Of a stretch of 64,000 nt of DNA, positions 28,820 through 37,497 are shown piece by piece. Source of the stretch: an uncultured Eubacteriales bacterium (lineage in GTDB: Bacteria > Bacillota > Clostridia > Oscillospirales > UBA644); contig URFZ01000008.1 of assembly GCA_900547165.1 (NCBI GenBank), forward strand, positions 1 through 64,000. Direction: 5' to 3'. Made by a program: the position numbers and the translations under genes. Positions within the stretch are counted from its first letter, which is position 1; each line of letters starts with the position of its first letter. The notes beneath the pieces are model-generated. The model searched no databases and was not told the DNA's origin. It worked only from the letters and a program-made list of their open reading frames with translations.

Positions 28820-31729
28820 ATGAAAAAACGTATAACAACTCTTTTACTCGCGCTTGTGCTTGTTGTTTCTCTTTTTGCCGCGGTCGGCTGCTCTTCCGAT
28901 ACTTCGACGGATTCAAGTTCCATGACCGATGCCGAAAGAGAACAGTACATTCAGGAAAAAATGGTGGGCAGCGGCAAGGTTCTGACCGAAAGCGAATTGC
29001 TTGACAACGGTTATGAACTTTCGACCGACGGCGAAACGGAGAACATGATAAAACTGCTCTCCACCGGTAATTACAGCCTTTACGTTGATTTCCAGAATGC
29101 CGATTTCATCCTTGTTGACGAGGGAGCGGGCACAGTTTATTCGTCCAACTCTCTGAAAACGACGAACAATAAGGGCGGAAGCGACATTCTGCAACTCGAA
29201 GCTTATGACAACACAAACAAGAAGTATAACTTCACAACGTCCGAGGACTGTGTTGAAGATCAGACCGCATTCAAGATAGTTCAACTGAACGACACCACTA
29301 TCCGTCTGGTATTCACCATCGGCAACGACTCGGACAAAGACCTCGTTCCCCCCGTTCTTTCGGAAGATACATACAATTCGATACTTTCCGCAATTCAGAG
29401 CAAGGCGGACGCAGAGACGGACGCCGACACAAAAGCGGAATACGAGGCAAGAATAACCGACGTCAAGAACCTTTACAAGAGACTTGACCCGGATAACCTT
29501 TCTCTTGAAGACAGAGAAAAACTTCAGGGTATATATCCGCTTGTAACCGTTAAGACGATGTATGTTTCCCGTAACCTGACGGAGAAGCAGAAAAAACTTG
29601 TCAGACAGGCAATGGAAACTGCCGATTTCACGGTTGCGGACCTGAAACAGGAACTTATCGACGTTGAATATTCGGGCGAAGCGCGTGCCGTGCTTTTCAC
29701 CGTTCCCGTAGACCTCACGCTTACGGACAAGGGTCTTAAAGTGAATGTTGACTCGTCACTTATAGTTTCTCCGGAAAACCAGAAACTCTATTCGATAGGT
29801 CTTCTTCCGTTCTTCGGTGCGTTTGTTCCGACCGGTAACGACGATGACGCGTTTATGATAGTTCCCGACGGTTCGGGCTCAATAATCAGAGCAAACGGCA
29901 ACTATACGTCGGAAGCATACAGCGGAAGAATATACGGAACGGACGAATCGTTTATAAGAGAGCTTGAAACAGGACGTTTTGAACAGGCTCTGACGGGCTT
30001 CTTCGTTATGAACCGTTCGTTTGACGGCGGCTATATGTCCGTTATCGACAAAGGCTCTTCGATGGCAATCATCAACGCTTCTCCGACCGGCTCCTCATCG
30101 AGAGCGGCTTCGGCAGTTGCTTCCGCATACTATCAGCTTATATATAAGGAAAGAACATTCAGTTCATATTCGGTTGAAGAAGATACTTCTTCCGACAGTA
30201 GCGACAGTTCGGGTTCGTCTTCAACGGCGACAACCGTTGAAAAGGGTGTTGTAACCGCAAAATATGATCCGACGACCGTTTTTGAGGTCAATTTCCTGTT
30301 TAACAGCGCCGACGACTATGAAGAAGACGTGAACGGTCATTCTTATTCGTGGTATGCGGTCAAATACAGAGAATATCTTATCGAAAACGGCAGACTGACG
30401 TCCGAAAAACTTTCGTCGGAAAGCGTAACGCCGCTCTATATCGAACTTTTAGGCGCGATAAACAAGACCGAGTCCAAAGCGGGTATTCCCATCAACTCGA
30501 TTCGCGCGCTGACCTCTTATTCCGACGCAAAAGAGATAGCGAACAAACTCTATGAGAACGGAATTCCCGGCGCGGCGCTCAATCTGCGTTACGTTTATTG
30601 GTCAAACGGCGGTTATGAAAACACCGCTTATTCAAGGATAGATACTTTGAAGCAGATGGGCACGGAAAAAGAACTGATAGAACTCCGCGATATGCTTGCG
30701 GGCAACGGTTCGAAGTTCTTCCCCTCCGCAGATCTTCTTTATCTGCATAAAGGCAATGTCGGCAACGGAATCAGTTATTCCGACGCGGCGGCAAGAAACC
30801 TGAGTTCGAGCATCGCAAGAGTCAATGAAAGAGTTCTTTCCACAGGCGCGCTTTCCTCTTCCACGGTCACGCGGAAAACAATTCTTTCTCCTGCGGTCAT
30901 CGCGGAAATGGCAAATTCTTTGAAAACTTCTTATGAAGACCTTTTCGGAACGGAAATGAAAACGATTTCTCTTCTCGGAATGGGTAACGCGTTGAATTCG
31001 AGCTACAAAAACAACGCAGTATATACAAGAGAAGACGCAAAGATCGAACAGCAAAAAGCGCTTGAAACGTTTGCGGGATACAACATCATCGCGGATACAG
31101 GCAACGACTATGTTTGGAAATACGCAAAAACGATAATCGACCTCCCGATGGGTTCTTCCGAATACCTTTCTTCAACGGGTTCGATTCCGTTCATGCAGAT
31201 AGTTCTCCACGGTTACATAGATTATACCGGCGCGGCGTTTAACGTTGAAGCGGACTATACAAATTCCATTCTTAAAGCGGTCGAGACCGGTGCTGGGCTT
31301 TACTTCCGCTGGATGGGTGAAGAAAACAGCGTCTTCCAATATACGGATTTCACAAACTTCTATTCGCTGCATTATACCGACACGTTCAACGAGGCGATAG
31401 AAGCATATAAAAAGGTTTCCGAGTTCTGTGACCTTGTACGCGGTCAGACGATAACCTCCCACAAATCGGTAGAGGCATACATCGAAAGCCCGTACATCGG
31501 CGACATTGAATCAGACAGCATCAGAACGGGTACGGGTAACGTATTCATGACGACATTCGAAAACGGAGTTCAGGTCGTTGTCAACTACAACAGTTACAAC
31601 GTCGAACTCGGAGGACTTGAAGACGGCAGATATACCGTTGCGGGCAACTCATACGTTTACAGAACAGATGAGTATTCCGATTGGACAGTTCCGAGTTCAT
31701 ATCAAACGGAGAAAGGAGGAAATAACTGA
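28820..31729 (+). CDS. DUF5696-type extracellular lipoprotein, putative glycan-active
   Basis: The 969-residue protein begins with a lipoprotein signal and lipobox FAAVGC (Cys24), then a Ser/Thr/Asp linker. An N-terminal beta-rich region (about 60-480) precedes a probable alpha/beta barrel (about 530-900) that starts PLYIELLGAINKTESKAGIP. The pattern recalls catalytic barrels of large glycosidases, and the fold suggests glycan binding or cleavage, but I cannot name catalytic acids. It lies between two permease pairs of one operon. The stop overlaps the next ATG (TGATG). Alternative: a non-enzymatic glycan receptor. Confidence 0.7.
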   Translation: MKKRITTLLLALVLVVSLFAAVGCSSDTSTDSSSMTDAEREQYIQEKMVGSGKVLTESELLDNGYELSTDGETENMIKLLSTGNYSLYVDFQNADFILVDEGAGTVYSSNSLKTTNNKGGSDILQLEAYDNTNKKYNFTTSEDCVEDQTAFKIVQLNDTTIRLVFTIGNDSDKDLVPPVLSEDTYNSILSAIQSKADAETDADTKAEYEARITDVKNLYKRLDPDNLSLEDREKLQGIYPLVTVKTMYVSRNLTEKQKKLVRQAMETADFTVADLKQELIDVEYSGEARAVLFTVPVDLTLTDKGLKVNVDSSLIVSPENQKLYSIGLLPFFGAFVPTGNDDDAFMIVPDGSGSIIRANGNYTSEAYSGRIYGTDESFIRELETGRFEQALTGFFVMNRSFDGGYMSVIDKGSSMAIINASPTGSSSRAASAVASAYYQLIYKERTFSSYSVEEDTSSDSSDSSGSSSTATTVEKGVVTAKYDPTTVFEVNFLFNSADDYEEDVNGHSYSWYAVKYREYLIENGRLTSEKLSSESVTPLYIELLGAINKTESKAGIPINSIRALTSYSDAKEIANKLYENGIPGAALNLRYVYWSNGGYENTAYSRIDTLKQMGTEKELIELRDMLAGNGSKFFPSADLLYLHKGNVGNGISYSDAAARNLSSSIARVNERVLSTGALSSSTVTRKTILSPAVIAEMANSLKTSYEDLFGTEMKTISLLGMGNALNSSYKNNAVYTREDAKIEQQKALETFAGYNIIADTGNDYVWKYAKTIIDLPMGSSEYLSSTGSIPFMQIVLHGYIDYTGAAFNVEADYTNSILKAVETGAGLYFRWMGEENSVFQYTDFTNFYSLHYTDTFNEAIEAYKKVSEFCDLVRGQTITSHKSVEAYIESPYIGDIESDSIRTGTGNVFMTTFENGVQVVVNYNSYNVELGGLEDGRYTVAGNSYVYRTDEYSDWTVPSSYQTEKGGNN

Positions 31730-32670
31730 TGGCTACACCGGTTCGTATCGAAAAAATGCCCAAAAGGCAGAAACATTCGCTTGAAAAGAAGATGAGTTAT
31801 TACGGCTATATATTCACGGCGCCGATAATTTTAGGCTTCCTGTTGATGTATATTCCCGTTATAATCCAGTCCGTCATTTATTCTTTCTCCAAAATCTCCT
31901 ATATTGCCGGCGCAGGTATGTCAACCGAGTTTATCGGTTGGGGAAACTATCAGGAGGTCATTCAGGCGGATGACGGAAAATTTGTTTCCACGGTTATCAG
32001 CTCGACGTTGGGACTTTTGCCTAACATTCTTGTCGTTCTTATCTTTGCGTTCTTCATCGCAACGGTTCTGAACCAGAATTTCAAAGGCAGAACCCCCGCC
32101 CGTGTTATTTTCTTCATTCCGGTTATCATGTCAAGCGGCGTTATCGCATATTTTGATAACCGTCAGTCAATGGTTGACACCTATACAAGCCAAGGCAAAC
32201 TTGACGTCAGCGCATCTTCCAATTTTGACTATTCAACGCTGCGAAGCGTTGTTTCGGGAGCACTCAACAACGAAACTCTTTCGAATATAGTTCTCAACGC
32301 GGTTGACGGAATTTATTCGGTCATAACATCTTCGGGCGTTCAGTTCCTTGTATTCCTTTCCGGTCTTCAATCCATTTCCGTGAATATGTACGAAGCGGCA
32401 AAAGTCGAAGGCGCGACCGGCTGGGAAACGTTCTGGAAGATTTCGTTCCCAATGATAAGCCCGCTTATACTTGTAAACCTTCTTTATACGGTAATCGACC
32501 TCTTCCTCAAAAAGGACAATGAAGCCATCACCCTCATTGATACTGCATTGCAGACCGCATCGCAGTATGCGCAGGCTTCTGCGATGTCTTGGATCTACAC
32601 TTTGATAATCCTTGCGTTTGTCGGACTTTCGTTCCTTATAGTTCAGAAGTTCATCGTTTACCAGGACTAA
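31729..32670 (+). CDS. Carbohydrate ABC transporter permease (LplB type)
   Basis: Third permease of the operon (313 residues). It has the usual N-terminal KKMSYYGYIFTAPIILGFLL start and the EAA motif EAAKVEGATGWETFWKISFP near residue 222. Between membrane spans there is an extra hydrophilic stretch of about 45 residues (about 138-180; TYTSQGKLDVSASSNFDYST), absent from ordinary CUT1 permeases and likely an extracellular loop. AAAGGAGG precedes the ATG, which overlaps the DUF5696 stop. Confidence 0.9.
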   Translation: MATPVRIEKMPKRQKHSLEKKMSYYGYIFTAPIILGFLLMYIPVIIQSVIYSFSKISYIAGAGMSTEFIGWGNYQEVIQADDGKFVSTVISSTLGLLPNILVVLIFAFFIATVLNQNFKGRTPARVIFFIPVIMSSGVIAYFDNRQSMVDTYTSQGKLDVSASSNFDYSTLRSVVSGALNNETLSNIVLNAVDGIYSVITSSGVQFLVFLSGLQSISVNMYEAAKVEGATGWETFWKISFPMISPLILVNLLYTVIDLFLKKDNEAITLIDTALQTASQYAQASAMSWIYTLIILAFVGLSFLIVQKFIVYQD

Positions 32671-32682
32671 GGAGGTGCTGAT

Positions 32683-33684
32683 ATGGCAATGAAAAAACTC
32701 AACTTCGAGTCCGAAATAAAGGAAGCGAAGAAACTCACCTTCAAAGAAAAGGTAAAGAAAGCGTTCGACTTCAAACAGAAGTGGTACAATTTCAGACATT
32801 ACGATTGGAAAAAGTGGGCGCGGAAAAATCTTACGCTTAACGGTATCGGCCATTTCGGCTGGATAGTTTTGCGCGCGATAATAGTTATAGGTCTGTGCTT
32901 CCTTATCCTTTACCCGTTCCTTGTCAAAGCCGTCGTTTCGTTTATGAGCGTCAACGATATAACGGACAGTACCGTTATGTTTATCCCCCGCGAGGGTTCG
33001 ACGTACTTCATAAAACGTGCGGTTTACAGTATGAACTACTTCCCCTCATTGCTGAAAACGGCGTTGTTGTCGTTGCTTGTTGCGGTGGCGCAGCTCTTCA
33101 TCAGCTGCGTTGTCGGTTACGGCTTTGCGAGATTTAAGTTCAAGGGCAAGAACGTGCTGTTCTTTATCGTTATTCTGACCCTTATCGTTCCCGCCGAAAC
33201 GATAATAGTTCCGCTTTACAACCGATTTACATCGTGGGGCATGATAGACACGATATGGCCGGTGGTCATACTTTCGATATGCGGTCTCGGTCTGAAAAAC
33301 GGTTTGTACATCTACCTTATGCAACAGTTCTTCCGCGGCCTGCCGAAAGAACTTGAACAGTCGGCATACATCGACGGCGCGGGCCCGCTCCGTGCGTTCT
33401 GGTCCATCATGCTGCCGAACGCATCGAACATGATGATAACCGTCTTCCTGTTCTCGTTTACATGGCAGTGGACGGACACAACTTACAACGCGATGCTTTG
33501 CCCGAACCTGAATATTCTCGCAAACGTTGTATTGAACGTTTCCTCGGGTGTTACAGACAAAGTACAGGCAGCGGCGGTAGAGGACACGGCGACACTTCTC
33601 GTTATCCTACCTCTTCTCATCGTATTCCTGTTCGCTCAAAGATACTTCATTCAGTCCATTGAGCGTTCCGGTCTTGTCGAATAA
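32683..33684 (+). CDS. Carbohydrate ABC transporter permease (UgpE type)
   Basis: Fourth permease (333 residues) and partner of the preceding one. The N-terminal ~50 residues are Lys-rich and cytoplasmic. Membrane spans follow, and the EAA-type loop reads EQSAYIDGAGPLRAFWSIMLP near residue 225, with EAA relaxed to EQS. GGAGGTG precedes the ATG. It ends the operon at a strong hairpin terminator. Confidence 0.9.
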   Translation: MAMKKLNFESEIKEAKKLTFKEKVKKAFDFKQKWYNFRHYDWKKWARKNLTLNGIGHFGWIVLRAIIVIGLCFLILYPFLVKAVVSFMSVNDITDSTVMFIPREGSTYFIKRAVYSMNYFPSLLKTALLSLLVAVAQLFISCVVGYGFARFKFKGKNVLFFIVILTLIVPAETIIVPLYNRFTSWGMIDTIWPVVILSICGLGLKNGLYIYLMQQFFRGLPKELEQSAYIDGAGPLRAFWSIMLPNASNMMITVFLFSFTWQWTDTTYNAMLCPNLNILANVVLNVSSGVTDKVQAAAVEDTATLLVILPLLIVFLFAQRYFIQSIERSGLVE

Positions 33685-33708
33685 TCGGCAACCGCAATCT
33701 TCTAAAGC

Positions 33709-33745
33709 AAAAAAACCGCAGACATTTCAATGTCTGCGGTTTTTT
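33709..33745. terminator. Terminator of the glycan operon
   Basis: AAAAAACCGCAGACAT pairs with ATGTCTGCGGTTTTTT over a 4-nt loop; it can act in both directions. A second imperfect stem (GAATTT/AAATTC and GGTC/GACC, 33746-33784) lies between it and the stop of the converging DUF11 gene. Confidence 0.9.
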
Positions 33746-33815
33746 GAATTTACGGTCAGATTGTATATAACCGACCTGAAATTCCGTTAATGAGTCTTTT
33801 TGCTTCCTTCGTTTT

Positions 33816-34661
33816 TCAGATTGTGCCCGTTACAACAAGTGTTGTCGAACCCGGAATGGTTGTGTATGCGCCTGTTGTCGCGTCCTGCGTATAAGTCGCC
33901 GCAGGCACGGTTATTTTTCCCGCAACGGTGGTGAAAAGCCCTGTCGCCGCATCATAGGTGTAATCCGTGCCGGCGGTCAGGGCTGTTCCGTTCAGAGTTG
34001 CGACAATATTGGTCAGCCTCGGATTGAAAGTGTCCGTAAGCACAGCGTCCGTTGCTGCCGTATTTCCGAAGTTCTCGATTATAAACGTATATTCGATCGT
34101 TCCGTTTTCGGTCACGCTTGTCGGGCAAAGACCCTTGCTTATCCGCAGTTCGGGCGCGTCTTCGGTCGCAACCGTCTCTGTTGCGGTCACATCGGTAAGC
34201 CCCGTTCCCGTTATCTCAACTGTGTTGGTTATCGTTCCGTCTTCTGCGGGCGGAGCGAAATCATTGGGCGTTGCGGTGTACACTATCGCTGTGTTGCCGC
34301 CTGCGGGAACCGTAAGCCCCGTTATCGTCAGCGGTGAAGTTCCCGCAACGGTAGGCGCCGCGACAAGATCTCCGTTTATAAAATATTTCACGGAACTTTC
34401 GTCATAGGTCAGCGGAACAAGCGTTGTTCCGTTGAACGTGTATGCCCCGAGATTGTCGGTCAAAGTCAGCGCCGAAAGTTCCGTCGAGCCCGAATTTGTA
34501 AGCGTGACGATATAGGTCACGGGTTCGCCGGGTCTGTATTCGTCCGTGACAGCCGTTTTCGTAACGCCGAGAACTTCCGCAATTTCGCCGGTGACGGTAT
34601 TTGAAATAACCGTATTTCCTCCGTACGAAAGTGACGCTCTGTTAGTGAAAGTCGTTGCCAT
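33816..34661 (-). CDS. DUF11-domain (conserved repeat) protein
   Basis: The 281-residue protein is Thr-rich and made of two DUF11-type beta-sandwich repeats (about 35-150 and 165-281). Segments such as EPVTYIVTLTNSGSTELSALTLTDNLG and GTIEYTFIIENFGNTAATDAVLTDTF show the repeat signature. It has no signal peptide, no anchor and no sorting signal although DUF11 is normally a surface module. Its ATG is preceded by AGGAG at 11-bp spacing, and that site can be masked by an upstream CTCCT. It has its own promoter and converges on the glycan operon. Function unknown; a cargo or adhesive role is possible. Confidence 0.8.
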   Translation of the reverse strand: MATTFTNRASLSYGGNTVISNTVTGEIAEVLGVTKTAVTDEYRPGEPVTYIVTLTNSGSTELSALTLTDNLGAYTFNGTTLVPLTYDESSVKYFINGDLVAAPTVAGTSPLTITGLTVPAGGNTAIVYTATPNDFAPPAEDGTITNTVEITGTGLTDVTATETVATEDAPELRISKGLCPTSVTENGTIEYTFIIENFGNTAATDAVLTDTFNPRLTNIVATLNGTALTAGTDYTYDAATGLFTTVAGKITVPAATYTQDATTGAYTTIPGSTTLVVTGTI

Positions 34662-34672
34662 GTTTTGTTTTT

Positions 34673-34703
34673 CTCCTTTCCAGGAGGAACTTTTCTGCTC
34701 CTC
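34673..34703 (-). promoter_or_regulatory. Shine-Dalgarno-sequestering alternative hairpins before the DUF11 gene
   Basis: In the minus-strand mRNA, GAGGAG (34703-34698), CTCCT (34686-34682) and the Shine-Dalgarno AGGAG (34677-34673) compete. CTCCT can pair with the SD over a GGAA tetraloop, or with the upstream GAGGAG. This is a possible two-state translational switch. Confidence 0.4.
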
Positions 34704-34710
34704 TCTTTAT

Positions 34711-34739
34711 ATACTATGAAATCGGGAGCAAAATGTCAA
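34711..34739 (-). promoter_or_regulatory. Promoter of the DUF11 gene
   Basis: Minus-strand TTGACA (34739-34734), 17-bp spacer, TAGTAT (34716-34711). Confidence 0.75.
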
Positions 34740-34776
34740 AAAAGTCCGTCAGTTCGCAAATTTACGTTTTTTTCGG

Positions 34777-34805
34777 TTGACAAACGGCTTTTTCGGGTGT
34801 ATAAT
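34777..34805 (+). promoter_or_regulatory. Sigma-A promoter of mgtE
   Basis: TTGACA (34777-34782), 17-bp spacer, TATAAT (34800-34805): perfect consensus. It leaves a leader of about 120 nt that begins with a GGATTTTT/AAAAATCC hairpin (34818-34843). I see no M-box consensus. Confidence 0.85.
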
Positions 34806-34883
34806 CAATTAGATAGAGGATTTTTGAAAAATTGTAAAAATCCGCGAAAAAAAAGTATCGAACAGAGGGGCGGTGAGACAATA

Positions 34884-35051
34884 ATGGACGATAGTCACAG
34901 TCGACGACGAGAAAATTTAAGGAGGAGTTTGAATGACTCAGGAAGAACTTTCCGAACTTCTGGAAAAGAAGGACTTCAAATCAATCCGCGCGTCGCTCGA
35001 AGAGATGAATCCGGTAGATATTGCCTCGCTGCTGGAAGATCTTCCCGATAA
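34884..35051 (+). CDS. Possible leader ORF overlapping mgtE
   Basis: A 55-codon ORF begins ATG 34884 after GAGGGGCGG and starts MDDSHSRRREN. It runs out of frame through the mgtE Shine-Dalgarno and the first ~119 bases of mgtE. Its first 16 codons lie wholly in the leader. It might be a regulatory leader peptide or a chance ORF; the overlap portion is probably a by-product of mgtE coding. Confidence 0.3.
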   Translation: MDDSHSRRRENLRRSLNDSGRTFRTSGKEGLQINPRVARRDESGRYCLAAGRSSR

Positions 35052-36306
35052 CGAACTCGCCGTTACTTTCAGATTGATTGAGAAGTCTGTTGCCGCTGAG
35101 ACGTTCTCTTATATGGACGCCGATCAGCAGCAGCTTTTGCTCACTATTTTTACCAACAAAGAAATCAAAGAAGTCCTTGACGATATGTTTACGGACGATA
35201 CCGTAGACCTGCTCGAAGACATGCCTGCAAACGTTGTCAGCAGGATACTTGCGAACCTGGACAAGGACGACAGGAAAGCGGTCAATGAAATACTGCGCTA
35301 TCCCGAGGACAGCGCGGGCAGCATAATGACGACGGAGTTCGTCGATCTGCGCAGAAAAATGACCGTTAAAGAGGCATTCGCAAAAATCCGTTCGACGGGC
35401 TTGGACAAGGAGACTGTCTATACCTGCTACGTTATTTCGAACGACAGAAAACTCGAGGGCGTTGTCACCGTTCTTGAAATGCTTATGGCGGACGGCGATA
35501 CCCATATCGAGGACATAATGGACGACAACGTCATTTCCATCAATACCCACGCCGACCGAGAACAGGCGGCGCAGATGCTGAGCAAATACAACTTCCTTGC
35601 ATTGCCGGTCGTTGACGGCGAAAACAGGCTTGTCGGAATAGTTACTTTCGACGACGCGGTTGACGTCCTCACGGAAGAGGCAACGGAAGATATGGAAAAA
35701 ATGGCGGCTATGTTGCCCTCCGAAAGATCGTATCTGAAAACCGGCGTATTCAGCACGTTCAAACAGCGTATACCGTGGCTGTTGCTTTTGATGATTTCGG
35801 CAACGTTCACAAGTATGATAATCACGAACTTCGAGGGCTATATCCGCGCGCTTGCGGGCGGGGCGGTGCTGATAGCTTTTATCCCCATGCTGACGGACAC
35901 AGGCGGTAATGCGGGCAGCCAGGCATCGGTTTCCGTTATCCGCGGTCTTGCTTTGGGAGACATCGAACTGCGTGACTGGTTCCGCGTGCTGTGGAAAGAG
36001 ATACGCGTTGCCGCGATCTGCGGAATAACGCTTGCTTCGTGCAATTTTGTCAAGCTTTTGCTTATTGACAGAATGCTGCTCCACAACTACGACGTAACGC
36101 CTTTGATAGCGCTTATCGTGTGTCTGACCTTGCTTGCGGCGGTGCTTATCGCAAAGATAGTCGGTTGTTTGCTGCCGCTTTTGGCAAAACGTCTCGGCTT
36201 TGACCCCGCGGTCATGGCAAGTCCGTTTATAACGACCATTGTCGATGCGCTGGCTCTGTTGGCGTATTTCGGAATTTCCCTGCTTGTATTATCTCCTATA
36301 ATATGA
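34933..36306 (+). CDS. mgtE: Magnesium transporter MgtE
   Basis: MgtE is a dimeric Mg2+ channel gated by cytoplasmic magnesium. The 457-residue protein has the N-terminal alpha-superhelical domain (about 1-130), a CBS pair (about 135-255; GVVTVLEMLMAD and LVGIVTFDDAVDV) and five membrane spans with the pore signature PMLTDTGGNAGSQASVSVIRGLALG. GGAGG is optimally placed before the ATG. The leader holds a promoter, a small hairpin and a possible leader ORF, so expression may respond to Mg2+. Confidence 0.95.
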   Translation: MTQEELSELLEKKDFKSIRASLEEMNPVDIASLLEDLPDNELAVTFRLIEKSVAAETFSYMDADQQQLLLTIFTNKEIKEVLDDMFTDDTVDLLEDMPANVVSRILANLDKDDRKAVNEILRYPEDSAGSIMTTEFVDLRRKMTVKEAFAKIRSTGLDKETVYTCYVISNDRKLEGVVTVLEMLMADGDTHIEDIMDDNVISINTHADREQAAQMLSKYNFLALPVVDGENRLVGIVTFDDAVDVLTEEATEDMEKMAAMLPSERSYLKTGVFSTFKQRIPWLLLLMISATFTSMIITNFEGYIRALAGGAVLIAFIPMLTDTGGNAGSQASVSVIRGLALGDIELRDWFRVLWKEIRVAAICGITLASCNFVKLLLIDRMLLHNYDVTPLIALIVCLTLLAAVLIAKIVGCLLPLLAKRLGFDPAVMASPFITTIVDALALLAYFGISLLVLSPII

Positions 36307-36340
36307 GGAACTGTTAATTTTTTCTTATCAACAAAAATAA

Positions 36341-36373
36341 GGGCAGTAAAAAACGTAAGTTTTTTACTGCCCC
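36341..36373 (+). terminator. mgtE terminator hairpin (A/U-apical type)
   Basis: GGGCAGTAAAAAAC pairs with GTTTTTTACTGCCC over a GTAA tetraloop (GNRA, closed by C-G). The T-run is inside the stem, though a short CTTTAATTTTT follows. Same core as those after trpS, lysC and gatD. Confidence 0.75.
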
Positions 36374-36408
36374 GCTTTAATTTTTGAAGTCTTGGAAAAT
36401 ATAGAGAA

Positions 36409-36630
36409 CTATCTTTCTTCTATATCATAGGTGAAGTTGTATTCTTTCTGCAACTCCTTGACTTTTTCTTCGTTGTCCTCGATAAATGTCGGGCTGAATT
36501 TGGATTTTCCGTCTTTTGTGTAGTCCTTTACTATCTGTTCGAGTTTTGCCCAGCATTCCTCGTGTCTCGGTTCTTTTGTTTCATCGAGGTGTATAACAAA
36601 CTCTCTGTGTTTCGGAAGTCTTACTTTCAT
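36409..36630 (-). CDS. Small conserved-looking hypothetical protein
   Basis: I do not recognise this 73-residue protein. It is highly charged (many Lys and Glu), has one Cys, no signal peptide and no membrane span, and is likely a compact cytoplasmic alpha/beta protein. AGGAG lies 9 bp before the ATG and a TTGCAA-17-TATAAT promoter lies upstream, which supports a real gene. It converges on mgtE and diverges from the ABC pair. Confidence 0.65.
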   Translation of the reverse strand: MKVRLPKHREFVIHLDETKEPRHEECWAKLEQIVKDYTKDGKSKFSPTFIEDNEEKVKELQKEYNFTYDIEER

Positions 36631-36677
36631 ATTCTGCGTCTCCTTGTTTTAAGGCTGATCTGTATTTTGATAATTAT

Positions 36678-36706
36678 ATTATACTTTGTATTTTCTTTTA
36701 TTGCAA
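36678..36706 (-). promoter_or_regulatory. Promoter of the 73-residue gene
   Basis: Minus-strand TTGCAA (36706-36701), 17-bp spacer, TATAAT (36683-36678). Confidence 0.6.
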
Positions 36707-36736
36707 TGGCAAATGTTTAACAATCGTCGGCAGGAC

Positions 36737-36765
36737 TTGAAAAAACGGGAAATAAGTGCTATAAT
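36737..36765 (+). promoter_or_regulatory. Promoter of the ABC pair
   Basis: TTGAAA (36737-36742), 17-bp spacer, TATAAT (36760-36765), about 50 bp before the ATP-binding gene. It diverges from the small-gene promoter. Confidence 0.8.
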
Positions 36766-36816
36766 AACCCTATATACCGTTATTAGGTCCGGCAGAGAAA
36801 GGAGCGAAGCGTCTGT

Positions 36817-37497
36817 ATGAAACTCGAATATTTTTTTCCGTCCGCGCGCGGCGGGGAAAACGATACCCGTCTTTGCGTTGAAAGCGGACGTGTTCTCGGC
36901 GTTCTTGCTCCGACAGGTTGCGGAAAGACCCCTCTTCTGAAAAGCCTTTGCGGGTTTGCTTTCCCCGAAGAGGGATACGTTTTGCTCGACGGTGAACCCG
37001 TAACGGACAAAAACAGAAGTCTCTTTTCGTTCGTTCCCGACCTTGATTTTTACGATGTCGGCGAGCGTGTCGGAAAGGTAGTGCGCCTGTTTTCATCTCT
37101 TTTTATAGATTTCGATTCATCGGGCGCGCATGAGGCTCTTGAATATTACGGCATTTCGGAAGCGGACAGAGTGAGTTCTCTTTCGGAAGCGGACAGGCAG
37201 CTTTTTCGGCTTATCCTCGGTTCCTGCCGCCGTGCGGACTTCTATGTTTTTGACGAGCCGCTGAGGAATTTTGACACCGAACGACGGAATGAGATTTTGA
37301 AAAAGATATTTTCGGAGAAAAAACGTGCGGCGTTTGTTGTTTCAACCTCCCGCCCTTACGGTGTCAGCGCGCTTTTTGACGATGTTTGTTTCGTCTTTGA
37401 GGGCAGACCGCGGCTTGTTTCCGATGTTCCGAGCCTTGTGGGCACTCTCGGCAAGAAACTTTCGCAGATCTTTTCGGAGGTGTACGGATGTTCCTGA
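36817..37497 (+). CDS. ABC transporter ATP-binding protein with degenerate signature and H-loop
   Basis: This is a 226-residue ABC ATPase, probably for the membrane protein encoded next. Walker A is intact (APTGCGKT, 31-38) and Walker B reads FYVFDEP (143-149). The usual LSGGQ signature is replaced by SLSEADRQ (121-128), and the switch His after Walker B is Ser178 in VVSTSRP. These changes predict altered or weak ATP hydrolysis. The closest general type is the GntR-linked YtrB/BcrA-like exporters, though no GntR gene is adjacent. It overlaps the permease gene by 10 bp. Confidence 0.8.
   Translation: MKLEYFFPSARGGENDTRLCVESGRVLGVLAPTGCGKTPLLKSLCGFAFPEEGYVLLDGEPVTDKNRSLFSFVPDLDFYDVGERVGKVVRLFSSLFIDFDSSGAHEALEYYGISEADRVSSLSEADRQLFRLILGSCRRADFYVFDEPLRNFDTERRNEILKKIFSEKKRAAFVVSTSRPYGVSALFDDVCFVFEGRPRLVSDVPSLVGTLGKKLSQIFSEVYGCS

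Noticed and set aside
34806..34932. M-box magnesium riboswitch before mgtE
   Set aside because: The leader is too short and lacks the conserved M-box core segments.
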